Positions 45,508-56,136 of a stretch of DNA of 64,000 bases are shown piece by piece. The number at the start of each line of letters is the position of its first letter. The first letter of the stretch is position 1. This stretch comes from Steromphala cineraria (taxonomy: Eukaryota > Mollusca > Gastropoda > Trochida > Trochidae). The stretch is taken from positions 6,046,224-6,110,223 of the forward strand of contig OU744736.1 in NCBI GenBank assembly GCA_916613615.1, in the 5' to 3' direction. The notes under the pieces are model-generated. The model worked only from the letters and a program-made list of their open reading frames with translations, had not been told where the DNA came from and did not search any database. The translations under genes and the position numbers were made by a program.

Positions 45508-45526
45508 GGAACGATAGTTGTGATAA
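45435..45526 (-). CDS. Gene B exon 1: signal peptide with short 5' leader
   Basis: ATG at 45507 opens [18 protein letters not shown] then RVVDGQ, a signal-peptide-like leader, ending at donor GTAGGT in phase 1. An acceptor TTTGTGTTACAG sits at 45527, so 19 nt of leader precede the start and an upstream non-coding exon is expected. Confidence 0.85.
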
Positions 45527-46548
45527 CTGTAACACAAATTGTCTTCATAAACGAAGCAGCAATAGCAGTGGAAATAGCATTATATTACCTATGAAAATGG
45601 GAAAAAGCTAAATAATGTAAGAGGAGCATTTTAAAGTATTTGCAAGGCATTCGGACATATATTTATATTTTTCATGATAGCTGAATACATGCTGTTGCTG
45701 TTTCAAACAATGGCTGTGTATCCTGACATAAATTTTGAAACACCGAACAAATTTTGCAAATGAACTCTGTATCAATGTACTTAATGAATGTTGTCTTGAT
45801 TACATTATCTATCTACAACCTCAGTATTGCTTGAAAAGACTGGTGAAAGAATGTTAACAGCAGCAGCAAGATTCAAATTAGTTGTCGTGGAATAATCTTT
45901 GTTGTCTATTGATGCGTGGGTTCTCCCTCGACACGTGTAACAGAAATGTGTAGGTCGTAAATGATACTACCACAGCCCTTGTAGCAAGTTATTTATGTTG
46001 CAATAATCTAATCTATTAGTAATTAAAGTTTCGAATGTAATCAACAGTTCCCCTTTGGATCTTTCCCTTACAGTCGTGGTTGGCAAAGGTTGATTGCGGC
46101 GTCATTGAAAGTACATATCTATAGTTCTCCACAATTATTTCTAATTCTTTATCTCATTCATCGCAAGAAACACTGACATTAAGCAGCTTCGACGCCAATG
46201 GCTGCTCCTGCTCAACTCCTTAGAGTGATATCTATACTACGTAATAAAGCATAGTCACAAAGTGCAAATTGAAGTATTTGTGTCAAAGGGTATTTTAAAA
46301 TTACAGTGTATTCATGTTCTGATAATGAGTGAAATGAAAACCTATAAAACAAGAATTGACATTTGAGGAATCTCATTTTATAACAGATGTAGAACACACA
46401 TCCGGTACTATCGTAAAGAAATTTAAAGTACAAAACCTACCATAAATTGTTGAAATATTTGATGAATATCTAGCTACTGTCAAAAGAGAACAGACATAAA
46501 AGAAAAGGAAGTAAATCAATGTAACACCAATTCACATATCTTACTTAC

Positions 46549-46660
46549 AGGAATAATTTTCTCTGCAGCCATTCCCATGCACCCAGCCTCAGAAAACTGG
46601 AATCATCCGGGACATCAAGGGCAGGGTAACTTGGAGAAAGAAAGTGAACCTACGGCATAA
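46549..46660 (-). other. Candidate 5' non-coding exon of gene B
   Basis: A strong donor (TTCCT/GTAAGT) at 46549 faces the acceptor at 45527. The sequence before it holds small upstream ATGs in a different frame from the signal peptide. The exon start is not determined. The link rests on splice-site fit and distance only. Confidence 0.35.
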
Positions 46661-48663
46661 TGGAAAATCCTGTCGAATGTGCTTTATTGACAAAAACACT
46701 CACCTAGGCATTTGAAATGGCCGACAACAATACCTGAGTTTATGTAATTACCTTGCAGTTTGTGGCACTGTGTTATTGCTTTAGGTTCCAGAAGAATCAA
46801 TATTCCAACCACAGCGACTCAATTGACTCGGATTACTGCTGATACATTGTTAGTGTACAATAACAACAGGTTTCATAACGAAAACCGGTTACAATCGCAT
46901 CGATCAGAACTTATGCATATTTAATCCTTCAACTTCTAGCATCCAATATGCCGAGTTCTATTGAAGAAATCTCTAAAGAAATGAAGTTCAAAGATTCTGA
47001 TATATCCTTAAAATCGATAATCAATATCGGATCATAAAACCAATCAAGTGAAAAGTAACATAAAACGACAATGATGAAATATGGGCCCGACGATAAACAA
47101 CACAAGTAACACAAATGAAAAGGTGAATTTTAGTTGTGCAGTAGTATATTCGAATCTGGCTAAACGCTTTTTAGGAATTCATACTTTTCAGTTGACGATA
47201 TCATATGCATACCATAAACAGTACAACAAACATCATTATTATGATAATTATTCAATCTTTTGCTTCATTACAAGTGGATTGTCAAGTTTTTTTTCAAATG
47301 GGTCCGATCGTTTGGTATCATTACTCTAAAGTTTTGGTGGCATTAACAAATATGTCATATTGAGTATGATTGACAGTGCTCCGATTAATAAAATAGTAAA
47401 AATATTGACTCTAAGGATAAAACACGTTCGATTCCCCGATACGTCAAAATCTTAAAACTTTATTTTCCGGGAACAAGGTCAATTTAAATCAGGCTGACAA
47501 ACTTGTTATCTAGATGTATTCATTTTAAAGATTTAAAAATGATAAAAATTGTAAACAATCAACATGAGTTTTCAAATAAAACTATTTCTGATATCATTTA
47601 TTGATACAGGTCACTGTGTATGTACGTTCACTTCTGGAGTTACTCTGAAGTTAATAGTTAATCAAGATAAAAATGTGTAGTTCCGTTTTAATGAAACCAA
47701 ATTAACCCCAGTAAATCAAAAGCCAAACAAATTTTGATTTTGAGGCAACAGTTTAAGAAACAGTTTATAGCACCTCCGATATCCAAGCATGACATAACAT
47801 CAACAGGATCTTCATGTCTGTTTCTCAACCCTTTTTCCGAGATAAATGGATAGTGAAACAATTAATTATTGAAGAAACCTATTTGTAGCTTTGGATATCG
47901 AGTTGGTATCTCCCGTGAGTGATATATTATTTAAACAAAGTTGGTATCAAATATTTACACATTCTTACTTTCTTTACACTTTGTCTATCCATATAAAGAA
48001 AAGTTATTGGGTATGGTATATGGTTACTTTGAATAATGTGTATTTTTGATGGTAATCGTTAGCTGTTTTCTGGTAAACACTTGATCCATCTCGATCATTC
48101 AGGAAACACAGTGTCACTACTAAATATTTATATCCTATTATATGAAGACTTATTGTGACTACGGGGTGCCTTTCTATCAACAATAAACAAAGAAGGGGTT
48201 TAGTTTCAAATTTCTTATAATTTCCTAATTCAATTATTAAAATATAACATAATTACATTAGTAATATTATGTATCTCAAATATATATCTTACATGAGTAA
48301 TTATATGATGTTGATAAGTTACATGTTAGTTTTAAAGATAGAGATGTGTTTGCCTTAGGTCATGAAGTTTGTCACATGCATTCTCTATGCATCACAAAAT
48401 CGTTTGAAACTTGAAATTACATGTTTGTTTCCTCTGGGAATACGGCAATGTGAAAGCTGAATAGAAACTGCACCGCGACTTTGTGTATTATAATTGAATG
48501 TTATAGTTTCTGCTGATTAAACTGAAAAAAATGGATCATGTTGCTTTGAATTTTATTGTTGAAATACATAGTGAGAAGGAGAGCAAGAGGGAGATAAAAG
48601 GGAGAGAGATAGCATAATCTGTTTACCGTCATGCCGTCGACATGTATACATAAGTCCTGCTGA
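46661..48663. other. Intergenic stretch with no recognised feature
   Basis: No exon, RNA gene or repeat family could be supported. Confidence 0.4.
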
Positions 48664-48882
48664 ATGTTTGCTCAAGACTGTGTATATGAAGAACTAAACA
48701 ATGTTATATCCCTCGCTTCGAGCCCAATGGTAGAACTGCTGAACCAGCAAAACTGCAAAAATTACATGATTGTGCACGTATTGCCGTCGCCGGAATGTTC
48801 AACAAACATGAACCCGATTGAACAGTTGTGGTATCACCTTAATAGGCAGTTTGGGGCCAACCGACAACAACTTCAGCAGTGA
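48664..48882 (+). pseudogene. Tc1-type transposase C-terminal fragment
   Basis: The 72-codon frame contains HVLPSPECSTNMNPIEQLWY, matching the Tc1 pattern VLPWPxxSPDxNPIEHLW around the third catalytic residue, then LNRQFGANRQQLQQ. The rest of the enzyme and the ends are absent. Confidence 0.72.
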
Positions 48883-49699
48883 AAGATTTGTGCAAGAAAT
48901 CATATTTCACGTGACGTTATAAGACACAGTTATTATACACATTCTAGGGAAGACAAACTCACTATTTAAGCATCTTCAAATGACTAAACACTTTGTAACC
49001 TTCATTTTAAAGAACCTTCTGTTTTAATTTATGTGAATCTTTTATGTTATGTGTTGACTTTCGATTTATACAGAATTAAACGCCGTGATGAAATAAATTG
49101 ATCATTTTGTGAATTTTGTCAAAGTGGTGGTATATATTTTTAGGACAATAGTTAACTGAATAACTGAAAAAAGAAACTTGTTTTCAGACATCCATAGCAA
49201 CACTCATAGTACGACAGGAAAAGGATAATTGAACATGACCCAATAAAGAACATTTTCATATTCAGAAAGGCACGTTTTAGTCAATGCAAACCGTTTAATC
49301 TAGTCCATAATTTACCCCACAAGGACGCTTCTTTTATTTGCTTTATTTGTGATAACGAATGATAACGTCAATGATACATAATGATATCATTTTTTCTAAT
49401 ACATTGCCCTAACACATGAACAATCGAGCATATCTGCTGGTAAAACTTTTCCAGTTGCACACTCAGCTTATGCATAAATATAACCGATCGGAAATTGCAT
49501 GATAATAATTATATTTCTTAGAGTATTGATTGACAAAAACGTATTTTGTTATTGTCTGCAATGTTATCTGAATAGATTATGAAGAATACATTGTTGTTCA
49601 TGAGAACTTTGTTGGAATTACTTCATGTCAAGTTTTTAATATAAACAATAAAAAGTAAATAGTCCATTTGAAATGAGCTTCAGCATGCATAGCATGGAC

Positions 49700-49996
49700 T
49701 TTTACTTTTCTCCTATATACTGTGCTTTGCATGCTAAGGTGCAAATATTCTATCATTTCTCTGAAGGAATGAATCTTCCAATGCTGTTATTCCGCGCTTT
49801 ACGGGGCCATCTGAACATTCCTGTGTTCAGGTACCCCTTTGTACACCTTTGTGGACTGTGTTCAGTGTGGATGAAGTACCTTGCCCAGGAACAACATACT
49901 ACAAGGTCAAGGCCACAATTTTATGTATCTCCACCGTGATTCGAAACTGGGTTTCTGACGTAAGATAGCATGCTAATCACTACACCAATGTGCTCC
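49700..49996 (-). mobile_element. tRNA-derived SINE
   Basis: On the minus strand GTGTAGTGATTAGC (A box, near 49980) is followed 30-40 nt later by GTTTCGAATCAC (B box, near 49942), the usual spacing of a pol III promoter in a SINE head. A non-tRNA body follows, including GTACCTGAACACAG. The 3' end is not exact. The 88-codon plus frame at 49673-49939 is antisense to this and not called. Confidence 0.7.
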
Positions 49997-50269
49997 ATAT
50001 TAACGAGAACATGAGAAAACTTATCACTCATGTCGCTTCGTTCTAATACAATCAGTTCGGGTATAATAAAGTTGAATTTGATAAAGGTTGGAGAATTGAA
50101 TGTGGTATCGAACGGGAAATCGACGGCGCTCCGACTTCGTCAAAAAAAACCAATTAATCCTCAGAGGAAGAGAAAGTCCAGCTGAAGAGTTTAAAACGTT
50201 TTGTATCTTATTCCTGGTGGCGCAGATGATTTAAATCAGACTGAGATATCATCATCATGATTCTTCCTT

Positions 50270-50603
50270 AAAAGGACATTATCACGTTTTAGGGGGATCG
50301 TAAGTGATGTCAGGAAAAATAAAGTAAATGGCTCCAATTCAAAAACAATGTATTTCAACATTGGGTAGCATGATTATATATGAAATATATAATGTACAGT
50401 TGAGCCATGCGATTATTGTCTTACACAAAATGAATCAAAGGTGTTCACACAACAATTGCCGCCAATGTACTTTATATGATTCTTCATAACTGGTTTTCTG
50501 ATTATGGATGATTGGTTTGTATAATGAGATTTTGATACCATTATAATAATATATTAAGCTTTCACTAACAATTGTCAAATTCAAAAACGTGCTACTGCCC
50601 CTT
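50270..50603. mobile_element. MITE family 1, second full-length copy
   Basis: Starts AAAGGACATTATCACG and ends CGTGCTACTGCCCCTTT. It is inverted relative to 6884-7243, sharing TGATGTCAGGAAAA and GCCATGCGATT with it, and is more diverged at its left end. Confidence 0.75.
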
Positions 50604-51694
50604 TAAATGCAGTGTTTTGAAATTAAACGAAACACCTTTTTTAGAAACACGGCTTACTTTATTCTCAATGCTCTCATGAATTGCAAAAGTATACTTGTAA
50701 AAAACGATTATGTTATTAGAGTAATAGGTAAGTGTAAGGCAAAAATACATGATAACAGCATAAACAATATATAAGTTTAAGGCAACTAATGAAAGAACAA
50801 ACATTATCAGCTTTGTTTAGTTCCATTGTGTGTACATTCTGGAAGAACAAAATGTTGTGTGCCTCAAGAGCTTCTAGTACATACTGTGATGTTATCTAAT
50901 AGGAAGTCGTCAAAGTTTGGAATCAAGTGCTGTACAAAATGTGTACAGGAGGTTCTTGCAATTTGACACACAATACCAGTATGTAAATTCAAAAGTTTTA
51001 CTCTATATCTTTCAATCACTTGGTCTGAATGAAGTTCAGTATCTATCTTACAGCTTACATGTAATAAATGATATACAATGTATATAATATAGTTTCGATA
51101 CAGTTTTGATATGTTAAAGATACTTTCGTAAAAAAAACAACGATGTTCAATTAATAAATGACTGATACACAAGTTGTTTCAGATTTAAAAACTGGTCTAG
51201 AGAGAATGGTCATGTACAAAATTGGTAAAATGTCACTATCAAAATCACTACTGTAAACAATCCTGCCAATTAACAATATGTTAGTATAAACAATTAAAGT
51301 TATTCAACAAATGACAATCATTTCATGGCTAAGATCACGATTGGGAACTAAGTCAAGAGAGATAGTGGACTATAAAAACTTAGCAACAAATTTCCTTATT
51401 GTCCAATGACATCCTCAAATGACTTATGGAATATATTTGTTCCACTATACTTCATGTAACCTTATAAAGACCAAACAAATAAAAAGGTAAGTCAAATCCT
51501 ATCAAAAGCCGAGGCGTATTATAGGAAGTCGTCCTTCAAACTAGACAAAAACGAAACGTAAAATACATGTAAAAATGGTCGTAATCAAGATGTTTTCATG
51601 TTAGACGTTGATGGCACTGATGCTGTCCACACTTAGACCCCTGCTATCTCAAACACGTCCAACATTCAAGAGTGGTGCCTAACTGTTTTATCAA
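50604..51694. other. 3' flank of gene C, no separate feature seen
   Basis: Probably holds the 3' untranslated region of gene C. No further gene could be supported. Confidence 0.35.
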
Positions 51695-52139
51695 CTACAG
51701 TCGGAATTTGTTTGGCGGATCCTCAATGACATCTACATGTCCATTCGCTCTGTCACTCTGGGAGAGAGTCGGAGGTCCAGGGGATGTTCCATTGAGGTCT
51801 GGGTACATTGGGTTGTCGTATACTGGCGGTTTATTGGCTGGGCCAGGGGATGGTCCATTGAGGTCTGGGTACATTGGGTTGTCGTATACTGGCGGTTTAT
51901 TGGCTGGGCCAGGGGATGGTCCATTGAGGTCTGGGTACATTGGGTTGTCGTATACTGGCGGTTTATTGGCTGGGCCAGGGGATGGTCCATTCAGGTCTGG
52001 GTACATCGGGTTGTCATATACTGGCGGTTTATTGGCTGGGCCAGGGGATGTTCCGTTTAAGTCTGAGTACATCGGGTTGTCATATACTGGAGGTTTATTG
52101 GCTGGGACAGATTGATGTCCTTCCATCGTGGATCCGTTG
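51695..52139 (-). CDS. Gene C exon 4: tail with five 22-residue repeats
   Basis: A 445-nt exon. A 66-bp unit coding PANKPPVYDNPMYPDLNGPS plus PG is repeated five times with few changes, most identical at DNA level. Each unit holds PPVY (a PPxY WW-domain ligand), DNPMY (an NPxY motif for PTB or clathrin adaptors) and YPDL (a YxxL-type signal). It ends DPPNKFRL, then stop. Confidence 0.87.
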
Positions 52140-54206
52140 CTGATATAAACATAAAGATATCAAATATATGAAATCTTACAATGAAAAAAAAGCAATACAA
52201 ATAAATTTCAGTAAAATATGTTCTCGTTGAACGATTTGTTTTTTCACTTGTCATATTACCAATATTTTATATCTGATTTAACTAACTTTATTGTGTTCCG
52301 CTCTAAATACTGCTGTTTCTTACCTCCTGATCTTGCAGATGAAGACAGCAAACACAACAAGGACAAGCAGCAACACAGCTCCACACACCACACCCACAAT
52401 CACATACGTGTAGCCTGAAGAACCTGTAAACACATACATTTATATAATGTTGAATATCTTCAAATTAGTTATCATTATCTTTGGGAATTAAATCGGTTTT
52501 CAAACGACAAACTAGTTTGACAACACATGACGGCCAATCTTTCAAAGTTGTCAAACTCGCATGTTTACATGTCAAAAACAATTTATCAAACTTCTCAACA
52601 ACATGACCAACACGCCAACAGTTTGACAACAGTCATTAACTCGTGTTGTTGATAAGTGGTTTAATCATTTACACTCTCAATCCTGTGTTTAACAACCTTA
52701 GCAATTGTTGTCAAACTTTATTTGGCCATTAAATTCATGTAAATTGTAACCTGAGTGCAGATTAGATTACATCCCTATTCAAATAAAATTACGAAGTATT
52801 CTTTTGAGTGAAAATATTTAAGCAAGCAATTAGAAAATGAACTCAAGGAGGAACATTTCTAATCTATCACCAATGACATTTTGGAATTTCTGTCAATAAG
52901 AGATGACGAGCTTAATTTATGCCCCATGGATTTTAAGATAGCAACATCATATATAGCTGAATATTGCTGACAGCAAGTTTCATTCCAACTCACACATGGT
53001 GTCATTTGCTGTACGAGTATACAGCTTTACTATAGAGAAATCATACCCCGCACCTGGGCACTCGCTAGTCAATCCACAAGACAAATGACCTTCCTCTGAA
53101 GTTGGTCCTCTACAGTCTGAGGTGGGAGGAGATCCAGAGAGACAAGTGCGAGTTCTAGTTGATGGTCTCACAGCTTCTTTTCCACACGTCACTGGACAAG
53201 GAGTATCACTCCACGGTCCCCACATGCTCCAGACACCTGGGCAAAATACAACAGAATAAGGATTGCCTATTCGACAAAGAGGTGTCATTATTAAGAAATT
53301 ATGATTAGTTTAAATGCGCCCTTAGTAGCCAGAAAGCACATTCAGGAGACATACTGAAGTTGAATTGAAGACTTCTCTGAAATTGAAGAAATTATGTCGC
53401 TAAAAACACAAGGATATTGAATTTACCTGCAACTGAAAAGAATAAAAAATTTCCTATCATTTTCATTATCATTTACCTCTTTAACTTTCTTTTTAATGTC
53501 AGCTACCTCAAAAGGAAACGTTATAGTCTGAGCTCACTGTAAACAACTTGGACTTGTTATAATCACTTTGAGGAAATTACAAGACAATATGTCTTCACAA
53601 AAATCAATTCAAAATGATGATACAATGACCTACCAGCATGATTACACAGTGCACGTGACACATTTGCGAGAAGCGCTGACAGTCCGTTGAAGTTATCGAT
53701 GGTATAAGGTTCTGTATTGTTGCTCGCAATGCTTCTTAATTCGTCATTAAATTGTTGTAAATGGTCTTCAAAATCAGTGACAGTTGCCGTGAACCCAACA
53801 GCAAAGACCATTATTCCTTTTCTTTTGGCAAATTCTGCTGCTGCTGCTGTAAGAGGTGGTTGACCTGACAATCCATCAGTGATGACAATCATTATTTTGG
53901 TATTTTCAAAAGAATCCTCTACCAGGTGCGCTGTTGCCGAAGCTATACCAAGATGGGTGGCAGTACCTCCGTCTGGGTAAGATATGCTGTTTATCGCAGC
54001 TAGTAGCGCCCCTTTTATGGAAGTCGCTGTGATGTTTTCTGTGACCTTGTCGCTGTATACGATGACCCCAAACCTGTTGTTTGGGTTCCTATTCAAGTTG
54101 TCATCAACAAAGTTATTCACAGATTGTTTTATTGTTTCAAAATTTGCGGATCCCACACTGTTAGATCCGTCTAGCACTATGTAAGCTGTGTACTCATTCA
54201 AGCATT
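51695..54206 (-). CDS. Gene C: vWA-TSP1 membrane protein with repeated tail (5' partial)
   Basis: Four exons: 54206-53634 (von Willebrand A), 53236-53054 (TSP1), 52423-52324 (membrane helix) and 52139-51695 (tail). Phases run 1-1, 1-1, 1-2, 2-stop and give 432 residues plus the upstream part. The order vWA, TSP1, helix, tail resembles surface adhesins, and the vWA metal site is complete, so ligand binding at the cell surface is likely. The signal-peptide exon was not found; it should lie above 54206, where the broken CXC gene now stands on the other strand. The tail suggests endocytic or adaptor binding. Confidence 0.82.
52324..52423 (-). CDS. Gene C exon 3: membrane helix
   Basis: A 100-nt exon. 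YVIVGVVCGAVLLLVLVVFA and VFIC form a helix of about 23 residues, followed by KIRR. The donor GTAAGA ends it in phase 2, the same phase as the gene B membrane exon. Confidence 0.9.
53054..53236 (-). CDS. Gene C exon 2: TSP1 repeat
   Basis: A 183-nt phase 1-1 exon with WSMWGPW, CPVTCGKE, RTRTC and three further cysteines. Confidence 0.9.
53634..54206 (-). CDS. Gene C exon 1 (known part): von Willebrand A domain
   Basis: A 573-nt phase 1-1 exon coding 191 residues. The metal-binding site is complete: DGSNSVG (DxSxS), GTATHLG (threonine) and VITDG (aspartate). Hydrophobic strands AYIVLD, RFGVIVYS, KIMIVIT and IMVFAVGF fit the vWA core. The acceptor GTGATTGCAG lies upstream. Confidence 0.9.
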
Positions 54207-54899
54207 CTGCAATCACATAAAAGCATACATACATTCTATCATTCAATATTAAACGTAAAGAATACGTTTTAATTTGGGTTTGACATATAAAAATGTATTT
54301 TAGACCTTTGTCTATTCAACATACCCAACTTGACTTACATGTAGATGTAGATAGATTGCTTAAGTTTGAAATTGAAACGCTGTTCATCCTACTATTCAAG
54401 CATAAACTGTCATTGCTGTTAGTATATGTTAAAAACGATTTTTGATGATGGAAAAGGGGATATTTTATATTTTTAAATGTGGTATATTCTCAATTGATGA
54501 TTAGATATTACATATATTATAATTTGTACGAGGAGACAATTTGTTTTGTATATCACTGTAGTGGTTGTTTTATTGTTGTTAACAATATTTTAAAGTATAC
54601 ATGTACGATTGCATATTTGATTTTCCAGGTAAGGCATTAACCTACGAACTACAGTAAATTATCATACAGATATGTTTAAAGAACACAGAGAATTTGTGAT
54701 ACATATCTTTGGTTAATGAGATTATAAAAATGTCATAATGAAGATATTATATTTTCTTTGTTATAATCGCTAAAAACGAAGATAAAACTATAGTCCACCA
54801 GCCAGGTGTTGAGAATTTTACATATGCTCTCCCCAAAAGCTAGAAAATATCTAAGTGGATAAAATGTTTCTTTTTTCATTCAGGTACATGAAAAAAATG

Positions 54900-55168
54900 G
54901 ATGTCAAGTTTGGAACTGGTGCAATTTTTTTTTTGCCCCCTAAAGTTTTGTGTGTGAAGTCCTCATGCCATTTGAGAAATGTAATTAGTTGTGAGGAAGC
55001 ATCTCCTAACAGAGTTATCTCCTTTATTTGCTGTTGACCTTTGTTTACAAAATGGCGGTTGTCAAGTCCAAGGACAAATGTTTATGTGGCAATCATTCAT
55101 GTTTCGATGTCATATAAATGAATAAAGATGAGGTCACAAAATCCAGTCAACATCAGAAGTAAATCAAG
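54900..55168 (+). other. 5' non-coding exon of the CXC locus
   Basis: A consensus donor AATCAAG/GTAAGT ends at 55168 and faces a strong acceptor TATATTTCAG immediately before the ATG at 56137. The exon start is undetermined. The 968-bp intron between holds the ATT microsatellite. Confidence 0.5.
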
Positions 55169-55923
55169 GTAAGTTTTTTTTCCTCTTCTCAGCTAAATAT
55201 CTTTGAAAACAATGTTTGAATTTTTTACTGGTTGAACCAATAGGATAACTAAAACATTAGTTCTGTCAATATTAAACGACAATGTTGATATTTCTTATGC
55301 TACAATGGAATATTATAGAAATATGACATGATCCCCAGGGTTTCAATGAATCACCAAAGGCAAATATTTATTTACAAAGGTAAAAAGAAATTGTAAGGGG
55401 AATGCATGTGGGGCCTATTTTGGGATGGATTTATTGAAAATGTATTTTTTCTGTTGTAAGCCAAATGTTTCTCCCAAAATTTTATTAATTAAACCTAATA
55501 TATTTTCTTGTCTTATCATTTGTAAAGTGTTTTAAAGGTAAAATTGGAATATTTAAAAATGTTATGTTCATCTAACACTAAATGGGCCTCACCATTACTT
55601 TCCTAACAAAAAAGGCATATACTATTTCCCAACAACTAATTATACTAGCAGAAATTCATGAGGTGAACGTCACACAGACTAAGTTTGAGAATCATTATAA
55701 CATGACATCTTATTAAGTTATTTTTTGGTAAAAATCAGTTCTGTTATTAAACAATAAATTGTCATTACCAAATGTTTCTTTTTGTTAATAGTCATCAATA
55801 TCATTGACATTAACACATTAATTATCATTTCAAATTGGCCTTTGAATATTGTTTTAATTAAATATAATAATTGATAATTTGATATGATAATATGATAATA
55901 ATGATTGAAATACTTATTAGATC

Positions 55924-55927
<4 letters not shown>

Positions 55928-56010
<83 letters not shown>
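55928..56010. repeat. (ATT)n microsatellite
   Basis: About 27 uninterrupted ATT/TTA units lie in the intron of the CXC locus. The apparent poly-isoleucine frame is an artefact of it. Confidence 0.95.
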
Positions 56011-56013
<3 letters not shown>

Positions 56014-56136
56014 CTTCTTAGAAAACTTAATACCTTTGTATATATATACTTTTTATAGTAATAATAATAAGCCAAAATATTGAATTTCTATTCATCCACA
56101 TTAACTTTTTATAGATATCAATTATTTATATTTCAG

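Noticed and set aside
51672..52143. Plus-strand repeated frames over the gene C tail
   Set aside because: Antisense of the 66-bp coding repeat; the minus strand has the acceptor, phase and stop.
54310..54420. Possible first exon of gene C with a GTAAGT donor
   Set aside because: Joining it to the vWA exon in phase 1 would create a TAA stop at the junction, and the leader is not hydrophobic.
55892..56083. Poly-isoleucine frame
   Set aside because: It is the ATT microsatellite read in frame.
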